NCBI GenBank assembly: GCA_050633205.1
Contig: JBOEGA010000052.1
Coordinates: 1 to 30,445 of the forward strand
Source: CBDHHC01 sp050633205
GTDB taxonomy: Bacteria > Pseudomonadota > Alphaproteobacteria > Rhizobiales > CBDHHC01
Reading direction: 5' to 3'
Length of the DNA: 30,445 nucleotides
The notes beneath the pieces are model-generated. The model saw only the letters and a list, made by a program, of their open reading frames with translations. It was not told the DNA's origin and searched no databases. A program made the translations under genes and the position numbers. This document shows positions 8,708 through 16,778 of the stretch, in pieces. Position 1 is the stretch's first letter. Each line of letters opens with the position of its first letter.

Positions 8708-9361
8708 TTATCGTTTTAAAATAGCATACTCTGCATAACCGCCATACAGCGATTCAAACTTGAGCTGCGCTCCATATTTCTCTGCAACTCTTTCCATTTC
8801 ACCGGGCATTTCTGCCTGAGGATATACAGAAAACTGCCTCAGCCAAGCATAAAGCACCGCCCGGAACCACCGTGGCAATTTCTGCTGCTGACCAAAATCA
8901 ACAATATGCAGTGATCCACCAGGAGCGACACAGGCAAGAGAACGGTCCAGCACCTCTTTCCATGGCGGGATCATAGTCAGCGCATAGGATATAAACACAC
9001 GGTCATATTGCGGTATCCCAAAGGTTTCCTGACCATCAAACTGCGTAGCATCAGCATAGGAGAGCTTCACACGATCTGTGAGCTTTGTACGCTTGAGAGA
9101 ATTCGCAGCAGTTTCCAGCATTGCTGTAGAAACATCCACGCCATAAAACTCTGCATCAGGGAACTTTTTAGCAGCCTGAATAAGATTCCGGCCAGTGCCG
9201 CAACCGATTTCCAGAACACTGGTCCCCGCAGGCGCGTCAAGCTCACGAATAAGCTTGTCACGGCCCAACAGATAAAATTTGCGGCTTAGATCATAGATAT
9301 ACCGCTGATAGCGGTATATCTGATCCATATGCTCCTTGGCAGAGCCTTCAGCTGTCGACAT
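8708..9361 (-). CDS. btaB: DGTS synthesis N-methyltransferase BtaB
   Basis: A 217-residue class I S-adenosylmethionine methyltransferase. Motif I is VLEIGCGTGRN (about residues 49-59) and the acidic loop after strand 2 is FYGVDVST (about 73-80). In the BtaA/BtaB pathway this enzyme trimethylates the amino group of diacylglyceryl-homoserine to give the betaine lipid DGTS, acting at the cytoplasmic membrane. The identification rests mainly on the adjacent btaA (16-bp gap, same strand), because the methyltransferase fold alone is generic. The N-terminal region with YRYQRYIYDLSRKFYLLGRD fits known BtaB proteins. GGGAAG precedes the ATG closely. btaA is upstream, so the operon order is btaA-btaB. 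Confidence 0.9.
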   Translation of the reverse strand: MSTAEGSAKEHMDQIYRYQRYIYDLSRKFYLLGRDKLIRELDAPAGTSVLEIGCGTGRNLIQAAKKFPDAEFYGVDVSTAMLETAANSLKRTKLTDRVKLSYADATQFDGQETFGIPQYDRVFISYALTMIPPWKEVLDRSLACVAPGGSLHIVDFGQQQKLPRWFRAVLYAWLRQFSVYPQAEMPGEMERVAEKYGAQLKFESLYGGYAEYAILKR

Positions 9362-9377
9362 AAACTTCCCGTCTATT

Positions 9378-10631
9378 TTATTTTAGAATATAGAGATGGA
9401 ATGCACCATAAATGCAGGAGCGATCCTTCACACTGGCTTCACGACTTGTTTCTTCATCATAATGCCATTGATTAAGGATCTCGTCCGGAATACGTCCAGG
9501 AAGCAGACGCTCATCAGCAGCAGTTCTAAATATAACACGGGCACCCGGTTTTGCTGTGCGGGTAATCTGCGTCCAGAGATCTGTAAGAACCTCATCAGTC
9601 ATCCAGTCCTGAGCATCCAGAAGAATATATCTGTCAGCACTGTTATCAGGCTGAGACTCAAGGAATACAGTGAATGAGATATTCTTTACGTCAATTCTAT
9701 CAGCACGTTCACGTACTTTTTCATAGTTATCACGCTCAAGATATGGAGGCACAGGACCTTCACCGGCTTCAGCGTAACTGCGGGCAAATGCCTGCCAGGC
9801 AAAATAGTTATCTTCAAATTTGAAGTCACATGCCAGTTTTGCCAGACGGTCATTAACAACCCCGGCCATGCCACGCTCTTTACCATCGCTGGCAAGCGCA
9901 TCATACTGTGCAGGTGGGATACCAAGGCCATACAAAGAAACCGGACGGTCAAGCATCCAGCGTACAAGACGCTTGTCAAACAACGGCGCAATATTTTCAG
10001 CATAGGCCTTGCGTTGCTCTTCAAGAGTAGTAGCCTGCAAAAGGTCTTTCGGATTCTGGCCATATAGTTTGGCAACCAGATGCCCGGCACCAATAAACTT
10101 GCCTAACAGACCAAAGCGATAGAAATTTCTGCGGAATAAGGTAATGCGGCGACGGCCATAAAGGTCGCGTTTGCCCCAATAGTCTTTGGAAACCTCATCA
10201 AGATGTGGCTTAACGTAAGTGTCGTAAGCTTTCACATTCTCTTTGTTATCAGCCTGACCTGTGAAACGGTAGAATGTCTCATAGTCCGGCAGATTTTTTA
10301 CAGCGCAAAGCTTCAGCTTGTTCAAAGCAACATGGGCCCTGTTCAGATCAACTGCGGTAATTTTAGCAGGATCAGCAGTCAGATAACTCAACGCATTACA
10401 ACCACCGGATGCAATGGTAACAATATGATTATCTGGTTGTATCTGTAGAGCTTCCATGTCAACGACAGGATCTTCCCAGATTTGCGGATACACTAATCCT
10501 CTGAAAGCAAAGGTAAATAGACGCTCCAGGAAACCTGCTTTAGACATGGCATTATGCCTGTGAACTGCTTTTCGCAGTCCTTCATGCGGCTTAGGTTTCA
10601 CCTGTTCCGATACATTCGTTGTCAAAGCCAC
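9378..10631 (-). CDS. btaA: S-adenosylmethionine:diacylglycerol 3-amino-3-carboxypropyltransferase BtaA
   Basis: A 417-residue DUF3419-family protein, matching the roughly 415-residue rhizobial/Rhodobacter BtaA. It transfers the 3-amino-3-carboxypropyl group of S-adenosylmethionine to diacylglycerol, giving diacylglyceryl-homoserine, the first step to the phosphorus-free lipid DGTS. Recognisable segments are RGLVYPQIWEDPVVDMEAL near residue 50, then TIASGGCNALSYL and ITAVDLNRAHVALNKLKL, which form the SAM-binding core. The C-terminal part contains RYILLDAQDWM and ARVIFRTAA. The start is a GTG at 10631 (MALTTN) with AAAGG just upstream; the next ATG lies 28 codons in. In other alphaproteobacteria this operon is induced by phosphate starvation through PhoB. 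I found only a single TTGTCAG-like half-site upstream, so Pho control is not shown. Confidence 0.93.
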   Translation of the reverse strand: MALTTNVSEQVKPKPHEGLRKAVHRHNAMSKAGFLERLFTFAFRGLVYPQIWEDPVVDMEALQIQPDNHIVTIASGGCNALSYLTADPAKITAVDLNRAHVALNKLKLCAVKNLPDYETFYRFTGQADNKENVKAYDTYVKPHLDEVSKDYWGKRDLYGRRRITLFRRNFYRFGLLGKFIGAGHLVAKLYGQNPKDLLQATTLEEQRKAYAENIAPLFDKRLVRWMLDRPVSLYGLGIPPAQYDALASDGKERGMAGVVNDRLAKLACDFKFEDNYFAWQAFARSYAEAGEGPVPPYLERDNYEKVRERADRIDVKNISFTVFLESQPDNSADRYILLDAQDWMTDEVLTDLWTQITRTAKPGARVIFRTAADERLLPGRIPDEILNQWHYDEETSREASVKDRSCIYGAFHLYILK

Positions 10632-10783
10632 TCACCTTTCATCAAACACAACTGACAAACTTATGCCTATTGTCCTCACAACAACAAACACATAGACCCA
10701 CTGTATAACACCTATATGAAGGCAGGGGCTACGATCAGTAAAGACGCACCCTGCCCTTTTCCGTGTAGGGAAATAAATCAAAA

Positions 10784-10800
10784 TGGTGTCTGTAACACCA
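10784..10800 (-). terminator. Short hairpin terminator after gatB (minus strand)
   Basis: On the minus strand, TGGTGT and ACACCA form a perfect six-bp stem around a five-base loop, followed at once by TTTTGATTT. It starts 12 bases past the gatB stop. Confidence 0.6.
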
Positions 10801-10811
10801 CTTTGTCAAGA

Positions 10812-12293
10812 CTACTCTTCGCCTATTTCCAGCTTTGAGCGCAGGATTTCATTCACTGACTGGGGATCAGCTTTACCCTGAGAAGCCTTCATAACCTGGC
10901 CAACAAACCAGCCCAGAGTTTTAGGCTTTTGTTTGACCTGCTCAACCTGTTTAGGGTTAGCGGCTATAATATCATCAACGATTTTCTCAATCGCGCCGGT
11001 ATCATTCACGACCTTCCAGCCACGTTCTTCAACAATATCGGAAGCGTTGCCGCCATCTTCAAGCATGACCAGAAGAACATCTTTGGCGATTTTGCCTGAT
11101 ATCGTCTTGTTTGAGATAAGATCAATCATGCCACCCAGTTGCTCAGGAGAAATCCCGGCTTCATTAATGGCAACGCCCTTCTCTTTCGCAGCCGCAGAAA
11201 GATCACCCATAACCCAGTTAACCGCAAGCTTGGCATCACGGCCTTTAGCGACTTTTTCAAAGAAATCAGCCAGTTCTTTAGCTGCAATCAATACACCGGC
11301 ATCATAGGATGACAAACCATATTCTTCCATAAAGCGGGCCTTTTTCTCATCCGGCAGCTCAGGAAGCTTTGATTTCAGCTCAGCAACATATTCATCCGTA
11401 AACTCAAGCGGTAGCAGATCAGGATCCGGGAAATAGCGGTAATCATGCGCATCCTCTTTGGAACGCATCTGTCTTGTTTCCCCGGTTTTCGGATCAAACA
11501 AACGTGTTTCCTGATCAATCTGGCCACCATCCTCAAGAATATCGATCTGATTCTGGGCTTCAAACTCAATTGCCTGACCGATAAAACGAATAGAGTTTAC
11601 GTTCTTGACTTCACGTCTTGTTCCAAGCTCGCCACCTGGCTTGCGAACAGACACATTCACGTCAGCACGCATGGAACCCTGCTCCATATTACCGTCACAT
11701 GTGCCCAGATATCTAAGTATGGTGCGTAGCTTCGTCACATAGGCTCTTGCTTGTTCAGCAGAGCGGATATCAGGCTTGGAAACAATCTCCATCAGCGCAA
11801 CACCGGAACGATTCAGGTCAACAAATGACGCTGTCGGGTGCTGATCATGCATGCTTTTGCCCGCATCCTGCTCGAGATGCAGTCGCTCAATACCAATAGC
11901 AACAGAAGAACCATCCTTAAAATCAAGGATCACTTCACCTTCACCAACAATAGGATACTTAAACTGTGAAATCTGATACCCCTGAGGTAAATCAGGGTAG
12001 AAATAATTTTTTCTGTCAAATACCGAATAGTTATTAATCTGAGCCTTCAGCCCCAGCCCTGTACGAATCGCCTGCGCTACGCATTCTTTATTAATCACCG
12101 GCAACATACCGGGCATAGCAGCGTCAACCAGACTTACATGGTCATTCGGTTCTCCACCAAACTCAGTAGAAGAACCAGAAAAGAGCTTGGACTTGGATGT
12201 CACCTGCGCATGGACTTCCAAACCAATAACAACTTCCCAGTCACCAGTAGCGCCCTGGATATAGTTTTTAGGATCGTTTACTTGTTCATTCAT
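10812..12293 (-). CDS. gatB: Aspartyl/glutamyl-tRNA(Asn/Gln) amidotransferase subunit B
   Basis: GatB, 493 residues from ATG 12293 (MNEQVNDPKNYIQG), is the tRNA-binding and kinase/transamidase subunit of GatCAB. The complex amidates Glu-tRNA(Gln), and in some species Asp-tRNA(Asn), using ammonia made by GatA. Family landmarks are VIGLEVHAQ at the start of the catalytic domain, SMRADVNVSVR, and SKEDAHDYRYFPDPDLLPL. A C-terminal YqeY-like domain ends with the typical GWFVGQVMKASQGKADP. A frame extension up to 12368 would add 25 residues, but AAGAAGG eight bases before 12293 favours the shorter start. gatC and gatA, often adjacent, are not in this window, so the subunits are encoded separately or gatB is the far end of an unlinked set. 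It is monocistronic here, with its own terminator. Confidence 0.96.
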   Translation of the reverse strand: MNEQVNDPKNYIQGATGDWEVVIGLEVHAQVTSKSKLFSGSSTEFGGEPNDHVSLVDAAMPGMLPVINKECVAQAIRTGLGLKAQINNYSVFDRKNYFYPDLPQGYQISQFKYPIVGEGEVILDFKDGSSVAIGIERLHLEQDAGKSMHDQHPTASFVDLNRSGVALMEIVSKPDIRSAEQARAYVTKLRTILRYLGTCDGNMEQGSMRADVNVSVRKPGGELGTRREVKNVNSIRFIGQAIEFEAQNQIDILEDGGQIDQETRLFDPKTGETRQMRSKEDAHDYRYFPDPDLLPLEFTDEYVAELKSKLPELPDEKKARFMEEYGLSSYDAGVLIAAKELADFFEKVAKGRDAKLAVNWVMGDLSAAAKEKGVAINEAGISPEQLGGMIDLISNKTISGKIAKDVLLVMLEDGGNASDIVEERGWKVVNDTGAIEKIVDDIIAANPKQVEQVKQKPKTLGWFVGQVMKASQGKADPQSVNEILRSKLEIGEE

Positions 12294-12504
12294 AAAAATG
12301 GCCTTCTTTATCTGCTTTTTGGTTAGCCCAGACTGAACAAGCCTGCAAGCCCCTTTATTAACAGACATTAAAACAGTTTGGCCATTTCAGTGTTTTTTTG
12401 TTTTGGACCAATAAACAGACCGAAGTCCGAAGCCATCATATTTTAAGATACTTTTGGTATCCTGAACTCTCATTTCAATTACGAGGGTTAGTTAGGAAAT
12501 CGGT

Positions 12505-13461
12505 ATGAACAGGCTTTATATACTTGTAACGGCAGCAGTTCTGGTTGCTTTAAGTTCAGTAAACCTGCTGGCGGCAGAAATTTTGATGGTAACCTGGCAA
12601 GGTAAAACGGTAGCCGAAGACGGCTTCACCAAACAAATCAAAAAACTGCGTCCGGACGTTAAATTCACTTACATTGACGCCAAAAGAAACAAGGGCGCAC
12701 TTGCCAAGGCATTGCGCCAGGCAGATCTATCTAAAACGGATCTGGTATATTCATTCGGCACGACCGGCACAAAAATTGTAAAACAGTACCTGAAGGGAAA
12801 AAAACCTCACGTCTTCAACATTGTTTCAGCTCCGGTACTCTCAAAAATTGCTAATTCTATTGAAAAACCGGGTAAAAATATTACAGGTGCTCGCTTCCTT
12901 GTTGATATGAAGACACAACTGTCAGTATTGACAAAACTGAAAGATGTCAAAACACTGGCTGTCTGGTTTGACCCTAGAGAAAAACAGAATACAGTTATTC
13001 TCAATGTCATTAAAAAAGAGGCAGAAGCTTTAGGAATTAAAGTAACAGGTTTCCGCATCATTCCGGATTCACAGGACTTTAAAGCATTGGTTTCTGAAGC
13101 TGCTCAAAAATCCAACAAGCTGGATGCACTTTACTTTATCGCCAGTTCTTCATTTACAGATTACTACAAACCACTTCATGCAGAACTTGATCCAAAGCTT
13201 CTAGTGATGGGAGCGGTAAATGTTTATGTAACGAATGGCTCCACAATTGCCCTTGGAGCTGACATGGAAGAACGTGGCCGCGCAGCAGCAATTCTTGCAG
13301 ACAGAGTGCTAAAAGGTGAGAAGGCAGGAGAAATCCCGATTAATCTGGTAACTGCGAAAACAGCCAAGCTCTACGTAAATAAGGATAAAATGGCAAGCGC
13401 CGGCCTGAAAGATATTGAAAAAATGGGCTTTAATGTAAAATACCTGGAACAAGCCAAGTAA
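12505..13461 (+). CDS. ABC transporter substrate-binding protein, TrpX-like (ABC_sub_bind)
   Basis: A 318-residue secreted binding protein of the ABC_sub_bind (TrpX/YtpR-like) family. A Sec signal peptide is evident: MNRLYILVTAAVLVALSSVN with cleavage after LLA. The mature protein has two alternating alpha/beta lobes: EILMVTWQGKTVAEDGF, then FSFGTTGTKIVKQYL, FNIVSAPVLS and, in the second lobe, TLAVWFDPREKQN. It ends with the usual DIEKMGFNVKYLE. Family members bind tryptophan, other aromatic or branched amino acids, or unknown ligands in Gram-positive and Gram-negative bacteria. No permease or ATPase gene is next to it, so it is an orphan component here. TAGGAAAT lies just upstream of the ATG. 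It is divergent from gatB across a 211-bp gap that should carry both promoters. Confidence 0.87.
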   Translation: MNRLYILVTAAVLVALSSVNLLAAEILMVTWQGKTVAEDGFTKQIKKLRPDVKFTYIDAKRNKGALAKALRQADLSKTDLVYSFGTTGTKIVKQYLKGKKPHVFNIVSAPVLSKIANSIEKPGKNITGARFLVDMKTQLSVLTKLKDVKTLAVWFDPREKQNTVILNVIKKEAEALGIKVTGFRIIPDSQDFKALVSEAAQKSNKLDALYFIASSSFTDYYKPLHAELDPKLLVMGAVNVYVTNGSTIALGADMEERGRAAAILADRVLKGEKAGEIPINLVTAKTAKLYVNKDKMASAGLKDIEKMGFNVKYLEQAK

Positions 13462-13483
13462 AAAAGTCATTTAATGACAAAAG

Positions 13484-13518
13484 ATACTGTTGGTATGGAG
13501 ATAACCTGCCAACAGTAT
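13484..13518 (+). terminator. Hairpin after the TrpX-like gene
   Basis: A perfect 10-bp stem, ATACTGTTGG with CCAACAGTAT, has a 15-base loop; a CCTTTTT run follows about eight bases later. It starts 23 bases after the stop. A smaller palindrome, GTCATTTAATGAC, precedes it at 13466-13478. Confidence 0.5.
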
Positions 13519-13597
13519 AACTATCCTTTTTACATATAATGCCACTTATACAAGAGGGGTACCCCGCCTCAACATGGCCTGCAAAAGGCATATTTGA

Positions 13598-13852
13598 TAT
13601 AACAAAAACATCACTTCGAAAGGACATTATGCCAACCACGCCCGCTATGACATCCTTGATCGCAAGGGAGAACCACTACAGGGAAGCTTCACATATTTCA
13701 TGGGACAGGGAGGACAGATAATATACATGCTGCCGCAACAAAACCTGATCGCTGTCAGATTTGGCAACAAACACCCTCTCCTTCACAGCACACTTTATGC
13801 AGCATGGAGAGAAATCGTTAATACTGAAAATAGTGTAATCAGCTTGCCTTGA
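13598..13852 (+). pseudogene. Remnant of a serine hydrolase / class C beta-lactamase-like gene (C-terminal end only)
   Basis: An open frame of 84 codons with no plausible start. It begins right after an in-frame TGA and ends at TGA 13850-13852. Its translation contains GSFTYFMGQGGQIIYMLPQQ, then LIAVRFG and LHSTLYAAWREI. The pattern GxGGQ-I-Y-x-x-P-x-x-x-L-x-x-V-R is the C-terminal strand pair of PF00144-type serine hydrolases (penicillin-binding protein 4*/class C beta-lactamase fold), which holds the third active-site motif region. The catalytic SxxK and YxN motifs, expected some 250 residues earlier, are absent; that space is taken by the end of the TrpX-like gene and its terminator. I infer a 5'-deleted, decaying gene. 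Its last 14 bases overlap the 3' end of the convergent response-regulator gene. A chance frame is less likely given the motif match. Confidence 0.5.
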
Positions 13853-14267
13853 GTATCCTGAGTTCACCGTCATACTCTTCCCAGTATACGGTTTCAATTT
13901 TCTCAATCAGCTTTTTGATATTGGCTTTTGAAGGGGGCTTTTCCATATAGTCCGTTGCGCCAAGTGCATAGGCTTTATCCATATCCTCATAATACGTAGA
14001 ACTGGTGCATATCGCTATCGGACAGTTTGGAAGCTCGTTGTTTTTTCTGTATTCCAGAAAAGAGAACCCGTCCATAAATGGCATATTCAGATCAAGAAAA
14101 ATAATATCAATTCCCGGATTTTCATCCGAATTCAGAAAGTCAATTGCAGCCTGGCCATTAATTGCAGTATGCAGGTTAAACTTCATATTCTCCCGGCTCA
14201 TTTGATACTCAACGATCTTAAGATCAATATCGCAATCATCAACAACTAATATCTCAGCCAGTTTCAT
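13839..14267 (-). CDS. Single-domain (CheY/Rcp1-like) response regulator, copy 1
   Basis: A 142-residue stand-alone receiver domain with no output domain. The acidic pair is D10-D11 (ILVVDDC), the predicted phospho-acceptor is D59 (FLDLNMPFMDG), the switch threonine is T88 (CTSST) and the conserved lysine is K110 (EKPP). The EKPPS ending and overall layout match the small regulators that partner phytochrome-type or Cache-type HisKA kinases. It is about two-thirds identical to the regulator just upstream and of identical length, so the pair is a tandem duplication. It is the last gene of a minus-strand set: kinase, regulator 2, regulator 1, with an 88-bp gap before it. The ribosome site is unremarkable. 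Its stop lies inside the tail of a convergent gene remnant. Confidence 0.92.
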   Translation of the reverse strand: MKLAEILVVDDCDIDLKIVEYQMSRENMKFNLHTAINGQAAIDFLNSDENPGIDIIFLDLNMPFMDGFSFLEYRKNNELPNCPIAICTSSTYYEDMDKAYALGATDYMEKPPSKANIKKLIEKIETVYWEEYDGELRILKAS

Positions 14268-14355
14268 AGGAGGTTATCCCTTCTGTTTAAATAGTGGGGA
14301 TAAATTTAACACATAGATATGAAGGAGGTATTTAATTAAAATACAGAAGTTTGCA

Positions 14356-14784
14356 TTAGGCAGCTTGCAATATTCTGAACTCGTTATCATTTTCATCCAG
14401 ATAAACAGTTTTAATTTTTCCAATAAAGTTTTTAATTTTATCTATTGATGGTGGCTTCTCAATATAATCAGTCGCCCCAAGAAGATAGGCCTTATCCATA
14501 TCTTCATCATAAGTTGAAGAAGTACAAACAACAACTGGACAGTCAGGAACCGCATGTTCCTGCTTATATTCAAGGAATGAAAAACCATCCATAAATGGCA
14601 TATTAATATCAAGTAGGATAAAATCTATTCCGGGATTTTTGTCAGAATTCAGAAAATCAAGTGCATCCTGCCCATTAACAGCCGTATGCAAATTGAATTT
14701 CATATGGTCTGCCTTCATCAGCCCCTTGATAATCTCAATATCAAAAGCACAATCTTCAACAACCAGAATATCTGCCAGTTTCAT
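14356..14784 (-). CDS. Single-domain (CheY/Rcp1-like) response regulator, copy 2
   Basis: A 142-residue receiver domain, paralogue of the next gene downstream; about 94 of 142 positions are identical by hand alignment. The acidic pair is E10-D11 (ILVVEDC), the phospho-acceptor is D59 (LLDINMPFMDG), with T88 and K110 as in copy 1. I choose ATG 14784 because it gives exactly the length and N-terminus (MKLADILVV) of copy 1. A GTG at 14868 would add 28 residues with no equivalent in the paralogue, and would overlap the kinase stop. The duplicates differ most in the alpha-1 helix (residues 13-28) and around 73-79, surfaces that often set partner choice, so they may serve different kinases or targets. 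Confidence 0.92.
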   Translation of the reverse strand: MKLADILVVEDCAFDIEIIKGLMKADHMKFNLHTAVNGQDALDFLNSDKNPGIDFILLDINMPFMDGFSFLEYKQEHAVPDCPVVVCTSSTYDEDMDKAYLLGATDYIEKPPSIDKIKNFIGKIKTVYLDENDNEFRILQAA

Positions 14785-14864
14785 ATCTGAAACGCCTAAC
14801 TTATTAATAACAATAAACAAGCATAAACGATAAAGGTGAAGAAACACTGTACTATTGATCTCAC

Positions 14865-16638
14865 TCACTTATTCTTGATCGTAAAGAAGAAAGAGCTGCC
14901 TTCTCCCACTCTGGATTCACACCAGATTTTTCCATTGTGGCACTCTGCAATCCTCTCACAAATTGCCAACCCCAGCCCTGCCCCGCTTTTATTCTCACGG
15001 GACACCCTTTTAAATGGCTCAAATATTGTTTTCAAAAACTGTTTTTCAATCCCCGGACCATTATCCTTAACCCGGAACTCGTACCCGTCCTTTATTTGAA
15101 CCCAGGAAATACCAATGTTAGTCACTGGCTTATCCCCATACCGTAAAGAGTTCTCGACCAGATGCTGTAACAGTTGAAGAAACAGCCTCTCATTCACTCG
15201 GATTTCTGGCATATTATCAAAACTAAATTCCACATCAGAACGGGAAAGTTCTTCTGCCAGTTGCTCCTGTAGTTGCTCAATCACTTTGTTCGTATCACAA
15301 AGCTTCATTTTGATATCTGCATTATTGGACAGCTTCACATAAACAAATACAGTTTCGACCAGCAAATACATATTGTCAGTTGCCATTCTTATAATCTGAA
15401 ACAATTCCTCCTGAGCACCAACAGATTTATCCTTATCAACCATCTTTATAACTGTTTTAATTGTTCTTATTGGTTCTTTCAGGTCATGTGTTAAAGCCTT
15501 TGCAAACAGGGTCAAAGTCTTATTCTGCTTCTCGATAACAAAGACTTTATTCTCAAGAACATCCAGCATGTCATTAAAGGTTTCTGCAAGATAACCCAGC
15601 TCATCACTGGAATGAACTTGCGCCCTTTTCCGCCAGTTACCTGCCTTGATAACCTCTACTGTGNNCTACTGTACTGGTAAGTTGCTTGAGCGGTTCAGTT
15701 AGAAAACGGGCCATAAGCAGGCTGATCAAAGCGATCCCGAATGAAATTATAATAAAATAACCGACAATCGCCCTCGCCAGCCCGGCCACAGATAAGGCTT
15801 CATTACGATCCATTTTAGCTACTAAAGCCCAGTCCAGCTCAGGAATATATTCTGTCGCAGAAAGAACAGGTACACCTCTGTAATCAACATACTTGTTACT
15901 GTTCAGAAACTCTGATTTCTTCTTAAAAGCAATAGCAATTGGCGATACACCACTGGAGAGAGGAACTTCCGGCTGCCCTCCGCTGTCATTACTGAACCTG
16001 ACCGGAGTAATATATTGTGCATTAACGCCAGATCTTTTTGCAATAAGAACTTCCCCGCTTTTACCAAAGCCGGTATAATCCGTAGAAATATCCTGCAACC
16101 CATGCCCCTTAAGGACGACATATATATAGGCTATCTTCTTTTTATTAAGCAGTACGTGCTTTCTTAATGATACATACAGCCTGTTCTTCCTCCCTGACCA
16201 TATATCCCATATCTCCGGATTTATAGTGACCAGCCCCGGAGACCAGCAGGCGTTTTTGATTTTTCTTTCACCAATCATAAATACCTGTACACCGGACAGG
16301 CTACAAATCAGTATTTGTGATATATTCCTGTTGGATATCATTGCATCACTCAGAATTTTGTTGATTTTCCTGAGATATTCATCATCCGGACTGTACATAT
16401 ATTTGGAAAGCAAAACGCGAAACTGCGTTCTGCTCGCCAGAAGGTTTACAGTGTTCTTCCAGGATTTGCTGATTGATATAATTTCTCGTTTTTTGAAGTG
16501 AACCAGTGTTGTAAGTTGCTCATAACGCAGACCCAGAACTTTATTCTTTTCCAATAAATATACGGAATACCCCAGAAAACTAATGCTGAGGAAAATCACA
16601 ATTAAAAATGCCGCATAAATTTTTGAGTGAATTTTCAT
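14865..16638 (-). CDS. Cache-type sensor histidine kinase (frame interrupted by an assembly join)
   Basis: One membrane sensor kinase, read here as two frames because of the NN at 15664-15665. From ATG 16638: membrane helix 1 (about residues 7-28), a periplasmic Cache-like domain ending in the typical ATEYIPELDWALVAKMDRNE, a second membrane helix, and the first half of a HAMP domain (TEPLKQLTSTV). After the join, the other frame continues the HAMP domain (VEVIKAGNW, then DELGYLAETFNDML) without interruption. The kinase core follows: H-box FAKALTHDLKEPIRTIK, N-box VENSLRYG, G1 KDNGPGIE, G2 GAGLGLAICERIA. Collapsing the repeated ACAGTAG at the join removes ten bases and restores a 587-residue protein. 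A TTG at 16680 is an alternative, longer start. The HDLKEP H-box is typical of kinases paired with Rcp1-like regulators, and two such genes follow. Confidence 0.9.
15664..15665. other. Assembly gap (NN) inside the histidine kinase gene
   Basis: Two undetermined bases flanked by the same seven bases, CTACTGT on the plus strand: 15654-15660 to the left and 15666-15672 to the right. This is the signature of two contig ends that overlap and were joined with a placeholder instead of being merged. Confidence 0.9.
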
Positions 16639-16778
16639 CCCGTTACTGTATGAAAAAATAGTCAACAGCAGGTTATTCAAACCATATATAAACTAATGAA
16701 ATTGGCCGTTTTTCCCTCATAGAAATCATGCTATAAGCTTTAAAATATAACAATAATTCAATACACTGAGGCATACTA

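Noticed and set aside
13539..13721. A 60-codon plus-strand frame beginning MPLIQEGYPASTW
   Set aside because: It overlaps the serine-hydrolase remnant in another frame, and its later part is out of frame with the recognisable motif. It may contain pre-frameshift remnant sequence but is not a gene.
14318..14330. A near-perfect plus-strand ribosome site (GAAGGAGGT) between the two response-regulator genes
   Set aside because: No start codon with an open frame follows on the plus strand; coincidental.
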